Origin: Caldifarciminota bacterium
GTDB lineage: Bacteria; WOR-3; Hydrothermia; UBA1063; CAJXJZ01
Length of the DNA stretch: 8,795 nt
Assembly (NCBI GenBank): GCA_027073945.1
Contig: JALTEL010000250.1
Coordinates: 1-8,795, forward strand
Reading direction: 5' to 3'
The number at the start of each line of letters is the position of its first letter. The first letter of the stretch is position 1. Under the pieces are notes generated by a model. That model worked only from the letters and a program-made list of their open reading frames with translations. It did not search any database and had not been told where the DNA came from. Below are positions 1 to 6,441 of this stretch, piece after piece. The position numbers and the translations under genes are program-made.

Positions 1-25
1 GCGCTATGATATCATACTCGTTCAT
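1..25 (-). CDS. Possible start of the next gene, cut by the window edge
   Basis: An ATG at 25-23 opens a frame reading MNEYDIIA to the window edge. GAGG at 38-35 lies 9 bases upstream, a normal SD spacing. The same GAGG forms the base of the long hairpin. Only eight codons are visible, so the product cannot be named and the call rests on start codon and SD alone. Confidence 0.4.
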
Positions 26-34
26 CTCATATTA

Positions 35-95
35 CCTCGATTGTTTTCTGTGGATTTGATATAATCATATATCAAATCCACAGAAAACGTCGAGG
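35..95. repeat. Long palindrome (21-bp perfect arms, 4-base loop)
   Basis: Bases 43-63 and 68-88 are perfect reverse complements around the loop 64-67. After a small internal mismatch, 35-40 pairs again with 90-95 (CCTCGA/TCGAGG), giving about 27 paired bases. It follows the last complete gene, but no T-run follows on the minus strand, so a standard intrinsic terminator is not supported; the reverse direction also lacks one. Its arms contain TCTGTGGATT, a 10-mer also found in the cassette end at 2353-2362. It could be a regulatory hairpin, operator or small palindromic repeat. Confidence 0.85.
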
Positions 96-161
96 ACCCA
101 AATAATATGCTCTTCATCTTTCTTAACTGAATCTCTAAACGGACAGGCTCCCAGGGAATCC

Positions 162-1082
162 TCAACCTTCCCGGCCAAAAAATCTTGAAAAGGCTTTATG
201 CAAAAAGATGCTGATCAAGCCATATATGATTCTCATCCAGACTGAGGGAGCTTTATTGTATTTAAACGCTCTAAGCAAACACTGCATTGCATTCTTGTAA
301 TCACCTGTCTTTGAATAGGCGAACCCTCTTAGCCGCAGTCGGATAAAAAACGCCTGACGCATTATATGCGATGTTTCCCTTGTATACTGCGGGAATTCTT
401 TTTCAATTTTCTCCAAGGCTTTGATGGTTCCAGACCCAAAATGGATATTATTAATATTCGTTAAATTAAATTCGTGATGTCTTTTGATAACATAGGCCTT
501 CCGAATAAAATAGAAATCATAATAGTAGGCTAATCTCAAAAAGAGATGTACATCCTCTGCAGTTATCAAGTCCTCATCAAAATAGCCAATTTTCTTCAAG
601 TATTCTCTTTCCACCAACACTGTCGAACACACAACAGAACCTTTATTGAGAAGAAGATTCTCAAACATCTTTCTTTCTTGATATTCTGTCGGATAACAAC
701 TCCCCATTAAATTTCCATCTTTGTATAATTTTATATCCGTGTGCACCACCTTGATTTCCGGATTTTCTAATAATATCTTGACTTGCTCAGAAATTTTTTC
801 TGGCAGCCAAATATCATCAGAATCAAGAAACGCTACATATCTTCCATTCGAGTTTTTTAAACCGACATTTCTAGCTGAAGCAGGTCCACTGTTGTTTTGA
901 TAAAAGTAAGTGACGGAAGGAAAGTTATTAATGACAATCCCTTTCGTGTTATCGGTCGACCCATCATCAATAACTATTATCTCTATGTTTCTATAAGTTT
1001 GCTTCAGAACACTATTCAGGCATTCCTTAATAAACCTCTCCCCGTTAAATACAGGTATAATTACACTTACTTTACTGTCCAT
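162..1082 (-). CDS. GT2 family glycosyltransferase with TPR-like tail
   Basis: The 306-residue protein is an inverting GT-A glycosyltransferase. It starts MDSKVSVIIPVFNG, has IDDGSTD (38-44), the DSDD metal and nucleotide site (87-90), and an ED pair at E176-D177 that supplies the usual catalytic acid region. Residues 241-271 (LRGFAYSKTGDYKNAMQCLL and on) look like one TPR-type helical hairpin, common behind GT2 domains of this class; a hydrophobic helix near the end may touch the membrane. The frame is open to ATG 1130, but ATG 1082 is preferred: it lies after a near-perfect SD and starts right at the beta strand typical of the family. It follows the formyltransferase stop by 72 bases. Confidence 0.93.
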   Translation of the reverse strand: MDSKVSVIIPVFNGERFIKECLNSVLKQTYRNIEIIVIDDGSTDNTKGIVINNFPSVTYFYQNNSGPASARNVGLKNSNGRYVAFLDSDDIWLPEKISEQVKILLENPEIKVVHTDIKLYKDGNLMGSCYPTEYQERKMFENLLLNKGSVVCSTVLVEREYLKKIGYFDEDLITAEDVHLFLRLAYYYDFYFIRKAYVIKRHHEFNLTNINNIHFGSGTIKALEKIEKEFPQYTRETSHIMRQAFFIRLRLRGFAYSKTGDYKNAMQCLLRAFKYNKAPSVWMRIIYGLISIFLHKAFSRFFGREG

Positions 1083-1088
1083 ACCTGG

Positions 1089-1098
1089 GATCACCTCC
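1089..1098 (-). promoter_or_regulatory. Strong Shine-Dalgarno site
   Basis: The minus strand reads GGAGGTGATC, complementary to the 3' end of bacterial 16S rRNA over ten bases. It ends 6 bases before ATG 1082 and decides that start over ATG 1109 or 1130. It is much stronger than other SD sites in the cluster, hinting at independent high translation of this last GT2. Confidence 0.8.
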
Positions 1099-1154
1099 CC
1101 AAGACCCATACTATTCCCGAAAAGAAACATCTGAGACCGTGAAGCGAATTCATA

Positions 1155-1949
1155 CTATAAGAGCCGTTTTCCGGTTCTTTTAAATTCGACCACATCCTTA
1201 CGATTTGGAAAACTGAAATAACTTCCGCCTTTTGGCATTTCCCGAAAGGAAACGGTCCCTCTTCTGAATTTTTCTATCACATCAATCATTAAGTATGCAC
1301 CAAGTCGTTTCGTCTTAACGATCAAGCTATCCAGCGAATCAGTCTCTTCGATGGGCACGAATTGCTGCTCAACAATATCTCCAGTATCAATTCCCTCATT
1401 GATCCTATGAATAGTTATTCCTGCCTCTTTTTCCCCGTTATAGAGCTGCCAGAAATTGGGGAGCATGCCCCGATATTTGGGTAACGGCGCATTATGAATA
1501 TTGATGCAATCTAACTTAGGAATGCTTATCAACTCTTTTCTGAATATGATAGGAGACGCTACAGAGATGAAAAGATCGGCGTTATACTGTTTGATGAGAG
1601 AAAGAAAGCTCTTGCTGTTTAGATCGCTCCGTTCTATTACTTCTATTCCATACAATTGTGCTGTTTGTTTAACGGAGTAACTTCTCGGAATTGAAGCCGA
1701 TGTTGGCTTACGAAGTGTCCTCCTGCTCATTAATTTGTAATAAACGAACTTGAAACCGACCCTGACAAAGTCAAAAGGGCCATAGAAATTGTACATTTGT
1801 TTGGCAAGGCCAAAGAGGGATTTCTTGCCCATGGGCCTTGAGATGACTATGGCCTTTATTTCATCCAAGGATTTGTAATGAGCGAAGAATTCGTCAAAAA
1901 ATATCTTGACGTAGAAGGGGTCTTCCTGGGTGAAAAAGATTATCTTCAT
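1155..1949 (-). CDS. Sugar N-formyltransferase-like protein
   Basis: The 264-residue protein belongs to the formyltransferase fold shared by methionyl-tRNA formyltransferase, ArnA and sugar N-formyltransferases such as VioF. The signature CINIHNAPLPKYRG (148-161) corresponds to the family N-x-H...LPxxRG, and D188 in GIDTGDI completes the expected Asn150-His152-Asp188 catalytic triad. The usual C-terminal tRNA-binding domain of Fmt is absent, and the gene lies among glycosyltransferases, so N-formylation of an amino sugar from N10-formyl-tetrahydrofolate is the likely role. The N-terminal half (about 40-95) is less typical of the family. ATG at 1949 is chosen because GTG at 1955 lies inside the repeat and MKIIFF is a natural beginning. 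No SD exists upstream because the repeat fills that place. Confidence 0.87.
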   Translation of the reverse strand: MKIIFFTQEDPFYVKIFFDEFFAHYKSLDEIKAIVISRPMGKKSLFGLAKQMYNFYGPFDFVRVGFKFVYYKLMSRRTLRKPTSASIPRSYSVKQTAQLYGIEVIERSDLNSKSFLSLIKQYNADLFISVASPIIFRKELISIPKLDCINIHNAPLPKYRGMLPNFWQLYNGEKEAGITIHRINEGIDTGDIVEQQFVPIEETDSLDSLIVKTKRLGAYLMIDVIEKFRRGTVSFREMPKGGSYFSFPNRKDVVEFKRTGKRLL

Positions 1950-1950
1950 G

Positions 1951-1980
1951 TCCACAGATTACGCAGATTTGCACAGATGT
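1951..1980 (+). repeat. Cassette end, left outer copy (three CACAGATT units)
   Basis: The copy reads as three 10-base units: TCCACAGATT, ACGCAGATTT, GCACAGATGT. It lies directly beside the formyltransferase ATG and contains an in-frame GTG (1953-1955) that could act as an alternative start two codons upstream. Confidence 0.8.
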
Positions 1981-1998
1981 GTAAAGCGGAACAAATGA

Positions 1999-2028
1999 TC
2001 CACAGATTACACAGAGTTGCACAGATTG
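1999..2028 (+). repeat. Cassette left inner copy
   Basis: The copy reads TCCACAGATT, ACACAGAGTT, GCACAGATTG, a direct repeat of the outer left copy 48 bases away (26 of 30 identical). It is the better match to the right end (27 of 30) and lies 9 bases past the stop of the DUF5647-like gene. Confidence 0.8.
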
Positions 2029-2037
2029 AGAATCCAC

Positions 2038-2316
2038 CTAATTCAATCCATATCTTACTTCCAGATCAGCCTTGGCAACCCTTGACAAACGCGGAGCCAA
2101 CAATTTTTTGATTTTCACATAGACAACTGGCTGCCCCTCTTCGCGTTGTTTTTCTGCTATGGCCATATTGTATTCGGATAACTTCTTATCATATTCGGGA
2201 AGGAGCACAACTTGCGCCCCTTTTGGTATCTTATCCTCCAGCTCAGGATGTTCAAAAATATACTTGCTGAACTCAATACTCAGGCTCATGTTTTTCTCTA
2301 TCAGTTCTTTCATCAT
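2038..2316 (-). CDS. Small conserved protein, DUF5647-like
   Basis: The 92-residue protein is soluble, charged and without membrane segments. It has an N-terminal helical part (MSLSIEFSKYIFEHPEL), a short beta-like segment IPKGAQVVLLPEYD (30-43), a helical KxSEYNMAIAEKQREEGQ stretch, and VVYVKIKKLL (64-73) before a basic tail. This pattern matches what I remember of the DUF5647 family, whose function is unknown. Two ATGs in a row at 2316 and 2313 are possible starts; the region upstream offers only a weak GTGAG. It is the only gene inside the inverted-repeat cassette and has no evident link to sugar chemistry, which suggests that it arrived with the repeats. An antitoxin or regulatory role is possible but not shown. 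Confidence 0.75.
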   Translation of the reverse strand: MMKELIEKNMSLSIEFSKYIFEHPELEDKIPKGAQVVLLPEYDKKLSEYNMAIAEKQREEGQPVVYVKIKKLLAPRLSRVAKADLEVRYGLN

Positions 2317-2330
2317 TACTCACTGTTAGA

Positions 2331-2360
2331 CAATCTGTGCTAATCTGTGCAATCTGTGGA
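2331..2360 (-). repeat. Cassette end, right inverted copy
   Basis: On the minus strand it reads TCCACAGATT, GCACAGATTA, GCACAGATTG. It is inverted relative to both left copies, touches the stop codon of the membrane GT2, and lies 14 bases upstream of the DUF5647-like ATG, so it is part of that gene's leader. Confidence 0.8.
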
Positions 2361-3512
2361 TTAGCGGTTGGTCTGCCAAGTAACGATGTTCTCCTTTTTC
2401 ATTACCTTGAACATGCTTATCAAGGAAGCCAAATTTACGATGCAGAAATAAAGAGGCAGGTAGAACACCTTCTTGTGAATCCCTTTTTTTTCAGCCAGGT
2501 ACCCTATGAAAGCCAGGGAATAAAAAAGTACCTGACCAGCAAAGGTCGTATTGTAGAACCAGGATGTTCCGAGGAGGGCCATATTTGAAATAAAGGCAAC
2601 AATGGCAAAAACAGGGACAAGCCATCGCATGACCTTATGGGAAATAAGCTGGAAGGATACAAATGGATATTTAAACGGGTTAAACAGATCCTTGACAAAA
2701 AGCATTCCGTTCATCCCTCTCACAATCACCCGGATACGCATTTTGAATTCTTCTTCAGCCTTACCGGCGGTTTCCTCAAAAGCCAGGGCCTCTGGCTCAA
2801 AAACAATTCGGTAACCTTTTCGAAGAATTGTAAGTGGTTCAACCAAATCACTTATTATTTCAGGTGGAAGCGGAGTATAGAGTTTTTTTCTGACAGAATA
2901 GATACAGCCACAGCATCCTGTTATTGTTTTAATCCTGGTCTGTTTACTTTTTATAAAATTTTCCAGGTTCCAGAACAGTATTGTGGCAAAACCGACTGAA
3001 GCCCCATCTTTATTAATATATTTATACAAACCACTGACTGCCCCGACGGAGGGATCGGCATAGTTTCTGACAAGAGCCCTAATGGCACTTCGATCATACA
3101 TGGAGGCGGCATCAGAAAATATTATGATATCTCCGCTGCACACCTCTACAGCACTGTTCTGTGCCGCTGTCTTGCCAAGACGTCCTTCCACCCTGTGGAG
3201 AATTACACGGATTCCCTCACTGTTGTTTTCATATTGCCTTACTATGTCATCAGTAGAGTCGGTAGATCCATCTGAGGCTACAACTATCTCCAGCTTGTCC
3301 TCGGGATAATCTAGCTCAAAACAGTTTTTAAGCTTGTTTGCGATATCTTTTTCTTCATTGAATGCCGATATTAAAATAGAAACATAGGGAAAAATTTCGA
3401 ATCTCTTTACTTGGTTATCAACAAATAAAGAGAGTAGGCTAATTAAAAAGGGATACCCTATATAAGCATATACTATCAGAATTATCGACAACCAATATAA
3501 TATTATCTCCAT
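2361..3512 (-). CDS. Membrane-bound GT2 family glycosyltransferase
   Basis: The 383-residue protein has an N-terminal membrane segment (about 5-30), a cytoplasmic GT-A domain (41-270) and three C-terminal membrane segments (about 297-316, 324-341, 348-370). This is the arrangement of processive or membrane GT2 enzymes of the NodC/HasA/IcaA type. The catalytic domain shows VSILISAFNEE (44-54), ASDGSTDST (79-87), a DAAS motif with D134 in place of DxD, SDLVEP with D222 in the place of the usual ED acid, and RIRVIVRG (259-266) where processive synthases have QxxRW. Lack of a clear QxxRW argues against a confident processive call. The start has AAAGG about 10 bases upstream of ATG. The TAA stop abuts the inverted-repeat cassette at 2360. 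A 109-bp spacer with no gene separates it from the acyltransferase tail. Confidence 0.92.
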   Translation of the reverse strand: MEIILYWLSIILIVYAYIGYPFLISLLSLFVDNQVKRFEIFPYVSILISAFNEEKDIANKLKNCFELDYPEDKLEIVVASDGSTDSTDDIVRQYENNSEGIRVILHRVEGRLGKTAAQNSAVEVCSGDIIIFSDAASMYDRSAIRALVRNYADPSVGAVSGLYKYINKDGASVGFATILFWNLENFIKSKQTRIKTITGCCGCIYSVRKKLYTPLPPEIISDLVEPLTILRKGYRIVFEPEALAFEETAGKAEEEFKMRIRVIVRGMNGMLFVKDLFNPFKYPFVSFQLISHKVMRWLVPVFAIVAFISNMALLGTSWFYNTTFAGQVLFYSLAFIGYLAEKKGIHKKVFYLPLYFCIVNLASLISMFKVMKKENIVTWQTNR

Positions 3513-3621
3513 TAACTATGCACCTTTAATATAGCCTCAAAATAGATGATCTTACATTTTTCCAAAGCTCATCTGAGAAGGCATTAAAATGGTGACCTAT
3601 CGATCAGTTGGTACTACTTTG

Positions 3622-3780
3622 CTAAAAATCGCTCCCCTTCCATAGAATCTTACATAAATGTTCTTCTAATAAGCGTTTATTGTTTTGTTTGGCCATATAA
3701 ATTTCGCGAGGAGTAAATCTACGTTTGCTATCGTCCAATTCCGACAAATAACCTGGTGGTTTCTGATTGACCCATTCCAT
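3622..3780 (-). CDS. Small ORF, probable -1 frame C-terminal tail of the acyltransferase
   Basis: This 52-codon ORF starts with ATG two bases after the acyltransferase TAA and ends with TAG. The peptide begins MEWVNQKPPGYL and contains a charged helical stretch (REIYMAKQNNKRLLEEHL) and a final LWKG. No SD is present: upstream bases are the A10 run and TAATA. The frame is open upstream through the A10 tract (GFKKKIIM), so it lies in the -1 frame of the acyltransferase. Its composition (a tryptophan, a PPGY turn, an amphipathic helix) looks like real protein and like the C-terminal helical tail that many hexapeptide acyltransferases carry after the GNPA motif. I infer it is the rest of that enzyme, split by an indel, a sequencing error or programmed slippage. 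An independent small protein is less likely. Confidence 0.6.
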   Translation of the reverse strand: MEWVNQKPPGYLSELDDSKRRFTPREIYMAKQNNKRLLEEHLCKILWKGSDF

Positions 3781-3782
3781 TA

Positions 3783-4229
3783 TTATTTTTTTTTTAAAGC
3801 CTCAACTGATCCAATATCTCGTGCGGGATTGCCAGCCACCACTCTGCCTGGTTGCACATCTTTAGTCACCACAGAACCGGCACCAACAACAGCGTTAGGC
3901 ACAATACGAATATTGGGTAATAAAATTGCACGAGCACCAATAAAACAGTTATCCATAATTTGAATGGTCCCAAATCGTTGCAAACTTGGAAGTTCCTCTG
4001 TAAAAATCCAACCAGCACCATCATGAGTTAAAAATGCCACCTCACTCGCGATAGTACAATAATCTCCAATAGAAACAAGAGCAGGGGATTCTCCAAACGA
4101 CCGGACTAATATTCGATTATTTTTACCAATTTGAGCCCCCTGTTTTCGAAAATAATCCCCGACACTGAAATCGTCATACTGTTTAAATACTATTTTTTGT
4201 TTTATTCTTTTCAACCAAGAAAGAACCAT
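3783..4229 (-). CDS. Hexapeptide-repeat acyltransferase, apparently cut short at A10
   Basis: This 148-residue product is a left-handed beta-helix acyltransferase of the WbbJ/CysE-like superfamily. Hexapeptide repeats run from about residue 34 to 135 (IGKNNR, IGDYCTI, IMDNCFIGARAILLPNIRI, VVGAGSVVTKDV), ending with the typical VVAGNPAR (130-137). His69 in THDG is the likely catalytic base. The family transfers an acetyl or other acyl group from an acyl-CoA to sugar hydroxyls or amines and acts as a trimer. The start has AGAGG about 11 bases upstream; the gap to the amidotransferase is 18 bases. The frame ends in three Lys codons (A10, 3786-3795) followed directly by TAA. One extra A, or a -1 ribosomal shift, would run into the next ORF and give about 202 residues. 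Confidence 0.88.
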   Translation of the reverse strand: MVLSWLKRIKQKIVFKQYDDFSVGDYFRKQGAQIGKNNRILVRSFGESPALVSIGDYCTIASEVAFLTHDGAGWIFTEELPSLQRFGTIQIMDNCFIGARAILLPNIRIVPNAVVGAGSVVTKDVQPGRVVAGNPARDIGSVEALKKK

Positions 4230-4247
4230 TGTGGAAAAACCTCTAAT

Positions 4248-5321
4248 CTAATCCCAATTGTTCCTCAACTTTGGAGGATCCTGGCAAAAACTCAAAATTT
4301 TATCTTTTTCCTGTTTACTGAGCTGCAATGTTCCCAGAACCTTTTCTATGATTTCCAGTTCAACATCCTTCTCTTCCTCGTTGGCCCTAATTTTTTTCAA
4401 AGCCTGGGTCCTTGTTATCTGTCCCTCTCTTATTAATTTACTATACAGTTCGTCTTTTTCTGTCATCCCAAGGAGCTGATAAGTCATCCTGTTGACAAGG
4501 GCATGAATCTGGCAGTCAAATCGCCAGGAACTTCGGCCTTCCTTTTGCTGCCAATTAAGTTCGTTTTTGATTACAGACTCAATTGTGTTTTCGTTCCATT
4601 CTTCGTAATCGAAGAAGTTGAGCTGGATGATTCCAGCATTATTTTTAATAGAAGGTAAAGGAAACTCCTTCTGAAGTTTGTTGTAATAGGCCTTCCTGTG
4701 GTAGAAATTTATAGGCATTTTTAACATAAATTCTATTTTTTCCCTGGTGGTTGGACGGAATTTCTCTCCTAAAAATTTTTTAAACCCACCACTCTCCACG
4801 GATGATTCTCCAAAAACTATAAGAGGAATACCCTTTTCCTTTGCAATTTTGTACGCACCGCCCCAAATTCCATTTCTGCATCCACTGCATAAAAAGGCCA
4901 TCACATGCCCAGGAGATTTCCGTATATTCATCTTCGTCAAATAACTTACATTTTTACATTGAAGATTTTCCGAAGACTTGACGTAAACAATATTTAAATG
5001 GAGCTGGTCTGCTATTAACTGAATGTTCTGTCGTGCAACATCTTCGACGAATCCATTATCATAATTATATGCAAGAACCCTAAGGCCATAGTACCTGACA
5101 AGCCTATAGAGTGTATAAGTACTGTCCCGTCCGCCGCTGATTGGAACAAGGCAGTCCCACTTGCTGCGTCCTTGGTGATTATCGAGAATGGCTATGAGCG
5201 CTTGTTCACCTTTATATTTTTGGGGTTGATATTCATGGCAATAATTGCATATGCTATCTTTATCAAAAATTATATTAGGATAAGTTTCCGGTAGTACACA
5301 TTTGGAACATCTTTTTAACAT
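4248..5321 (-). CDS. N-acetyl sugar amidotransferase (WbpG/PseA-like)
   Basis: The 357-residue protein matches the N-acetyl sugar amidotransferase family by eye. It has an N-terminal pair of CxxC motifs (C5, C8 and C25, C28) likely to bind zinc, an ATP-pyrophosphatase P-loop SGGRDS (62-67), and a further CSGC pair (C145, C148). Family members use ATP to adenylate an N-acetyl group and replace its oxygen with ammonia, giving an acetamidino sugar, as in acetamidino uronates of Pseudomonas O-antigen or pseudaminic and legionaminic derivatives. Ammonia normally comes from HisH/HisF-like partners, and none are seen in this window. The start is supported by AGGA 6-7 bases upstream, overlapping the TAG of the preceding gene, so the two are coupled. 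The exact sugar substrate is unknown. Confidence 0.9.
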   Translation of the reverse strand: MLKRCSKCVLPETYPNIIFDKDSICNYCHEYQPQKYKGEQALIAILDNHQGRSKWDCLVPISGGRDSTYTLYRLVRYYGLRVLAYNYDNGFVEDVARQNIQLIADQLHLNIVYVKSSENLQCKNVSYLTKMNIRKSPGHVMAFLCSGCRNGIWGGAYKIAKEKGIPLIVFGESSVESGGFKKFLGEKFRPTTREKIEFMLKMPINFYHRKAYYNKLQKEFPLPSIKNNAGIIQLNFFDYEEWNENTIESVIKNELNWQQKEGRSSWRFDCQIHALVNRMTYQLLGMTEKDELYSKLIREGQITRTQALKKIRANEEEKDVELEIIEKVLGTLQLSKQEKDKILSFCQDPPKLRNNWD

Positions 5322-5324
5322 TTT

Positions 5325-6434
5325 CTATCCTGTATTATCTGTAACTGACCTGTATATTTGGAGATAGTTTTCTGCCATTCGGGCAGAAGAATAATTTGCT
5401 TTTACCCTAGATAGTCCGGATTTTGCGTAATTTTTCCGTTTTTCGCCATCCTGCAGGAGAGTAGCAATAGCATTGGCCAGTTCATCTTCCCTTTCGGGCT
5501 CGACCAGAATGCCGTAACGTCCGTTTTCAAGCACGTCCGGAATATCTCCGACTTTCGAGGCTATCACTGGCACACCAGACGCCATCGCTTCAAGAAGCAC
5601 CATGGGCAAGCCCTCTGTAAGTGAAGGCAAAACAAAAATATCCATTGCTGCATATGCAGTAGATACGTCTTTCAAAACTCCGGTAAAATAGAAAGGTAAG
5701 TCTGAGGCCTGTCTCTCAAGGTTATGTCTCAATGGACCATCTCCAACTATAAGGAAACAGACATCTTCCCTTTCTTTAAGAATAACTTTCGCTGCGTTTA
5801 TCAGGTAAATATGTCCCTTTTCTGACGTCAATCTTCCCACAGTGCCTATAATTTTACGTTCAAATGGTATTCCAAGCCTTTTTCTCGCGTCCGCACGGTC
5901 TGGCCTAGTAGCGAATTTGTTCAGATTTATGCCGTTTGATATGAGCTTTACCTTTTTCCTGTCAACGCCTGTTTTTACAAGTTCACGTGCGATAAGATTC
6001 GAGACCGCAATGACCTTATCGAAATGTTTCAGAATTATTTTATCAAGAGTGCTGTAAAATTTCATTTTACTGCTGGTATCAATCCAGTTGTGACACGTAC
6101 TTACACATGGAATTCCAAGTCCGACAGTGGAAAAAAAAATAAAAAAATTTGATTTGTAGTTATGACTGTGAATCACATCGATCTTATTGTGCCTGATAAA
6201 ATTTCTAAAAGTCATGAGACATGCGATATCCAGTTTTTTATCACAAACCTGTTGCACTGTCTGGAGTTTCACCTCGCCAGCCCGCTTAAGAAGTTCTATC
6301 GGAAGAAATTTACTGTTGGAAAAACCGTACACTATGGATTCATGACCAAGCCTTTGATGCTCTCTGGCAATTTCCAGAAGAACATTCTCTGCACCATAAA
6401 ATCCAAGCGTGCTGATTACCTGAAGGATTCTCAT
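5325..6434 (-). CDS. GT4 family glycosyltransferase
   Basis: The 369-residue protein has the normal length of a single GT-B glycosyltransferase. It begins MRILQVISTLG with a GAEN loop at 14-17, typical of the GT4 acceptor-binding domain. The linker carries AVSN (153-156) and ISNGIN (165-170), followed by the donor domain with GTVGRLTSEKG (197-207), a GDGP turn (231-234) and the E-x7-E signature at E274 and E282. These parts indicate a retaining transferase using a nucleotide-activated sugar at the cytoplasmic side. Only 7 bases separate its ATG from the TGA of the upstream fusion gene and no good SD is present, so translational coupling is likely. It ends 3 bases before the amidotransferase start. 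Donor and linkage cannot be predicted. Confidence 0.94.
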   Translation of the reverse strand: MRILQVISTLGFYGAENVLLEIAREHQRLGHESIVYGFSNSKFLPIELLKRAGEVKLQTVQQVCDKKLDIACLMTFRNFIRHNKIDVIHSHNYKSNFFIFFSTVGLGIPCVSTCHNWIDTSSKMKFYSTLDKIILKHFDKVIAVSNLIARELVKTGVDRKKVKLISNGINLNKFATRPDRADARKRLGIPFERKIIGTVGRLTSEKGHIYLINAAKVILKEREDVCFLIVGDGPLRHNLERQASDLPFYFTGVLKDVSTAYAAMDIFVLPSLTEGLPMVLLEAMASGVPVIASKVGDIPDVLENGRYGILVEPEREDELANAIATLLQDGEKRKNYAKSGLSRVKANYSSARMAENYLQIYRSVTDNTG

Positions 6435-6441
6435 GCGACTA

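Larger units (their letters stand above)
1951..2360. mobile_element. 410-bp inverted-repeat cassette carrying a small gene
   Basis: Both ends begin with TCCACAGATT in opposite orientations. The outer 30 bases (1951-1980 against the complement of 2331-2360) agree at 25 of 30 positions, and a second left copy (1999-2028) agrees with the right copy at 27 of 30. The element holds one small gene (2038-2316). It sits exactly between the TAA of the membrane GT2 (2361-2363) and the ATG of the formyltransferase (1947-1949), with one spare base. No transposase is encoded and no target-site duplication can be seen. The call as a non-autonomous mobile cassette is an inference from the structure and the intrusion into a sugar operon. 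Confidence 0.6.

Noticed and set aside
35..95. Hairpin as an intrinsic terminator
   Set aside because: Neither strand has a T-run directly after the stem, and a start codon with SD follows on the minus strand.
1083..1130. Longer start for the last GT2 (16 extra residues from ATG 1130)
   Set aside because: The strong SD at 1089-1098 points to ATG 1082, and the extra residues precede the normal first beta strand of the family.
1951..2360. CACAGATT repeats as a CRISPR array
   Set aside because: There are only three copies, one is inverted, spacing is irregular, and the space between two of them is a protein-coding gene. No cas gene is present.
1945..2366. Target-site duplication flanking the cassette
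   Set aside because: The bases outside the two ends (CATG on the left, TTAGCG on the right) do not match each other in direct orientation.
2337..3309. Plus-strand ORFs across the membrane GT2
   Set aside because: They overlap a well-supported minus-strand gene with all GT2 motifs, have low-complexity or unlikely composition, and show no family motifs. The same holds for plus-strand ORFs over the other genes.
3544..3574. AGATGA/TCATCT dyad in the spacer before the membrane GT2
   Set aside because: Six pairs with a 19-base loop and no T-run are expected by chance.
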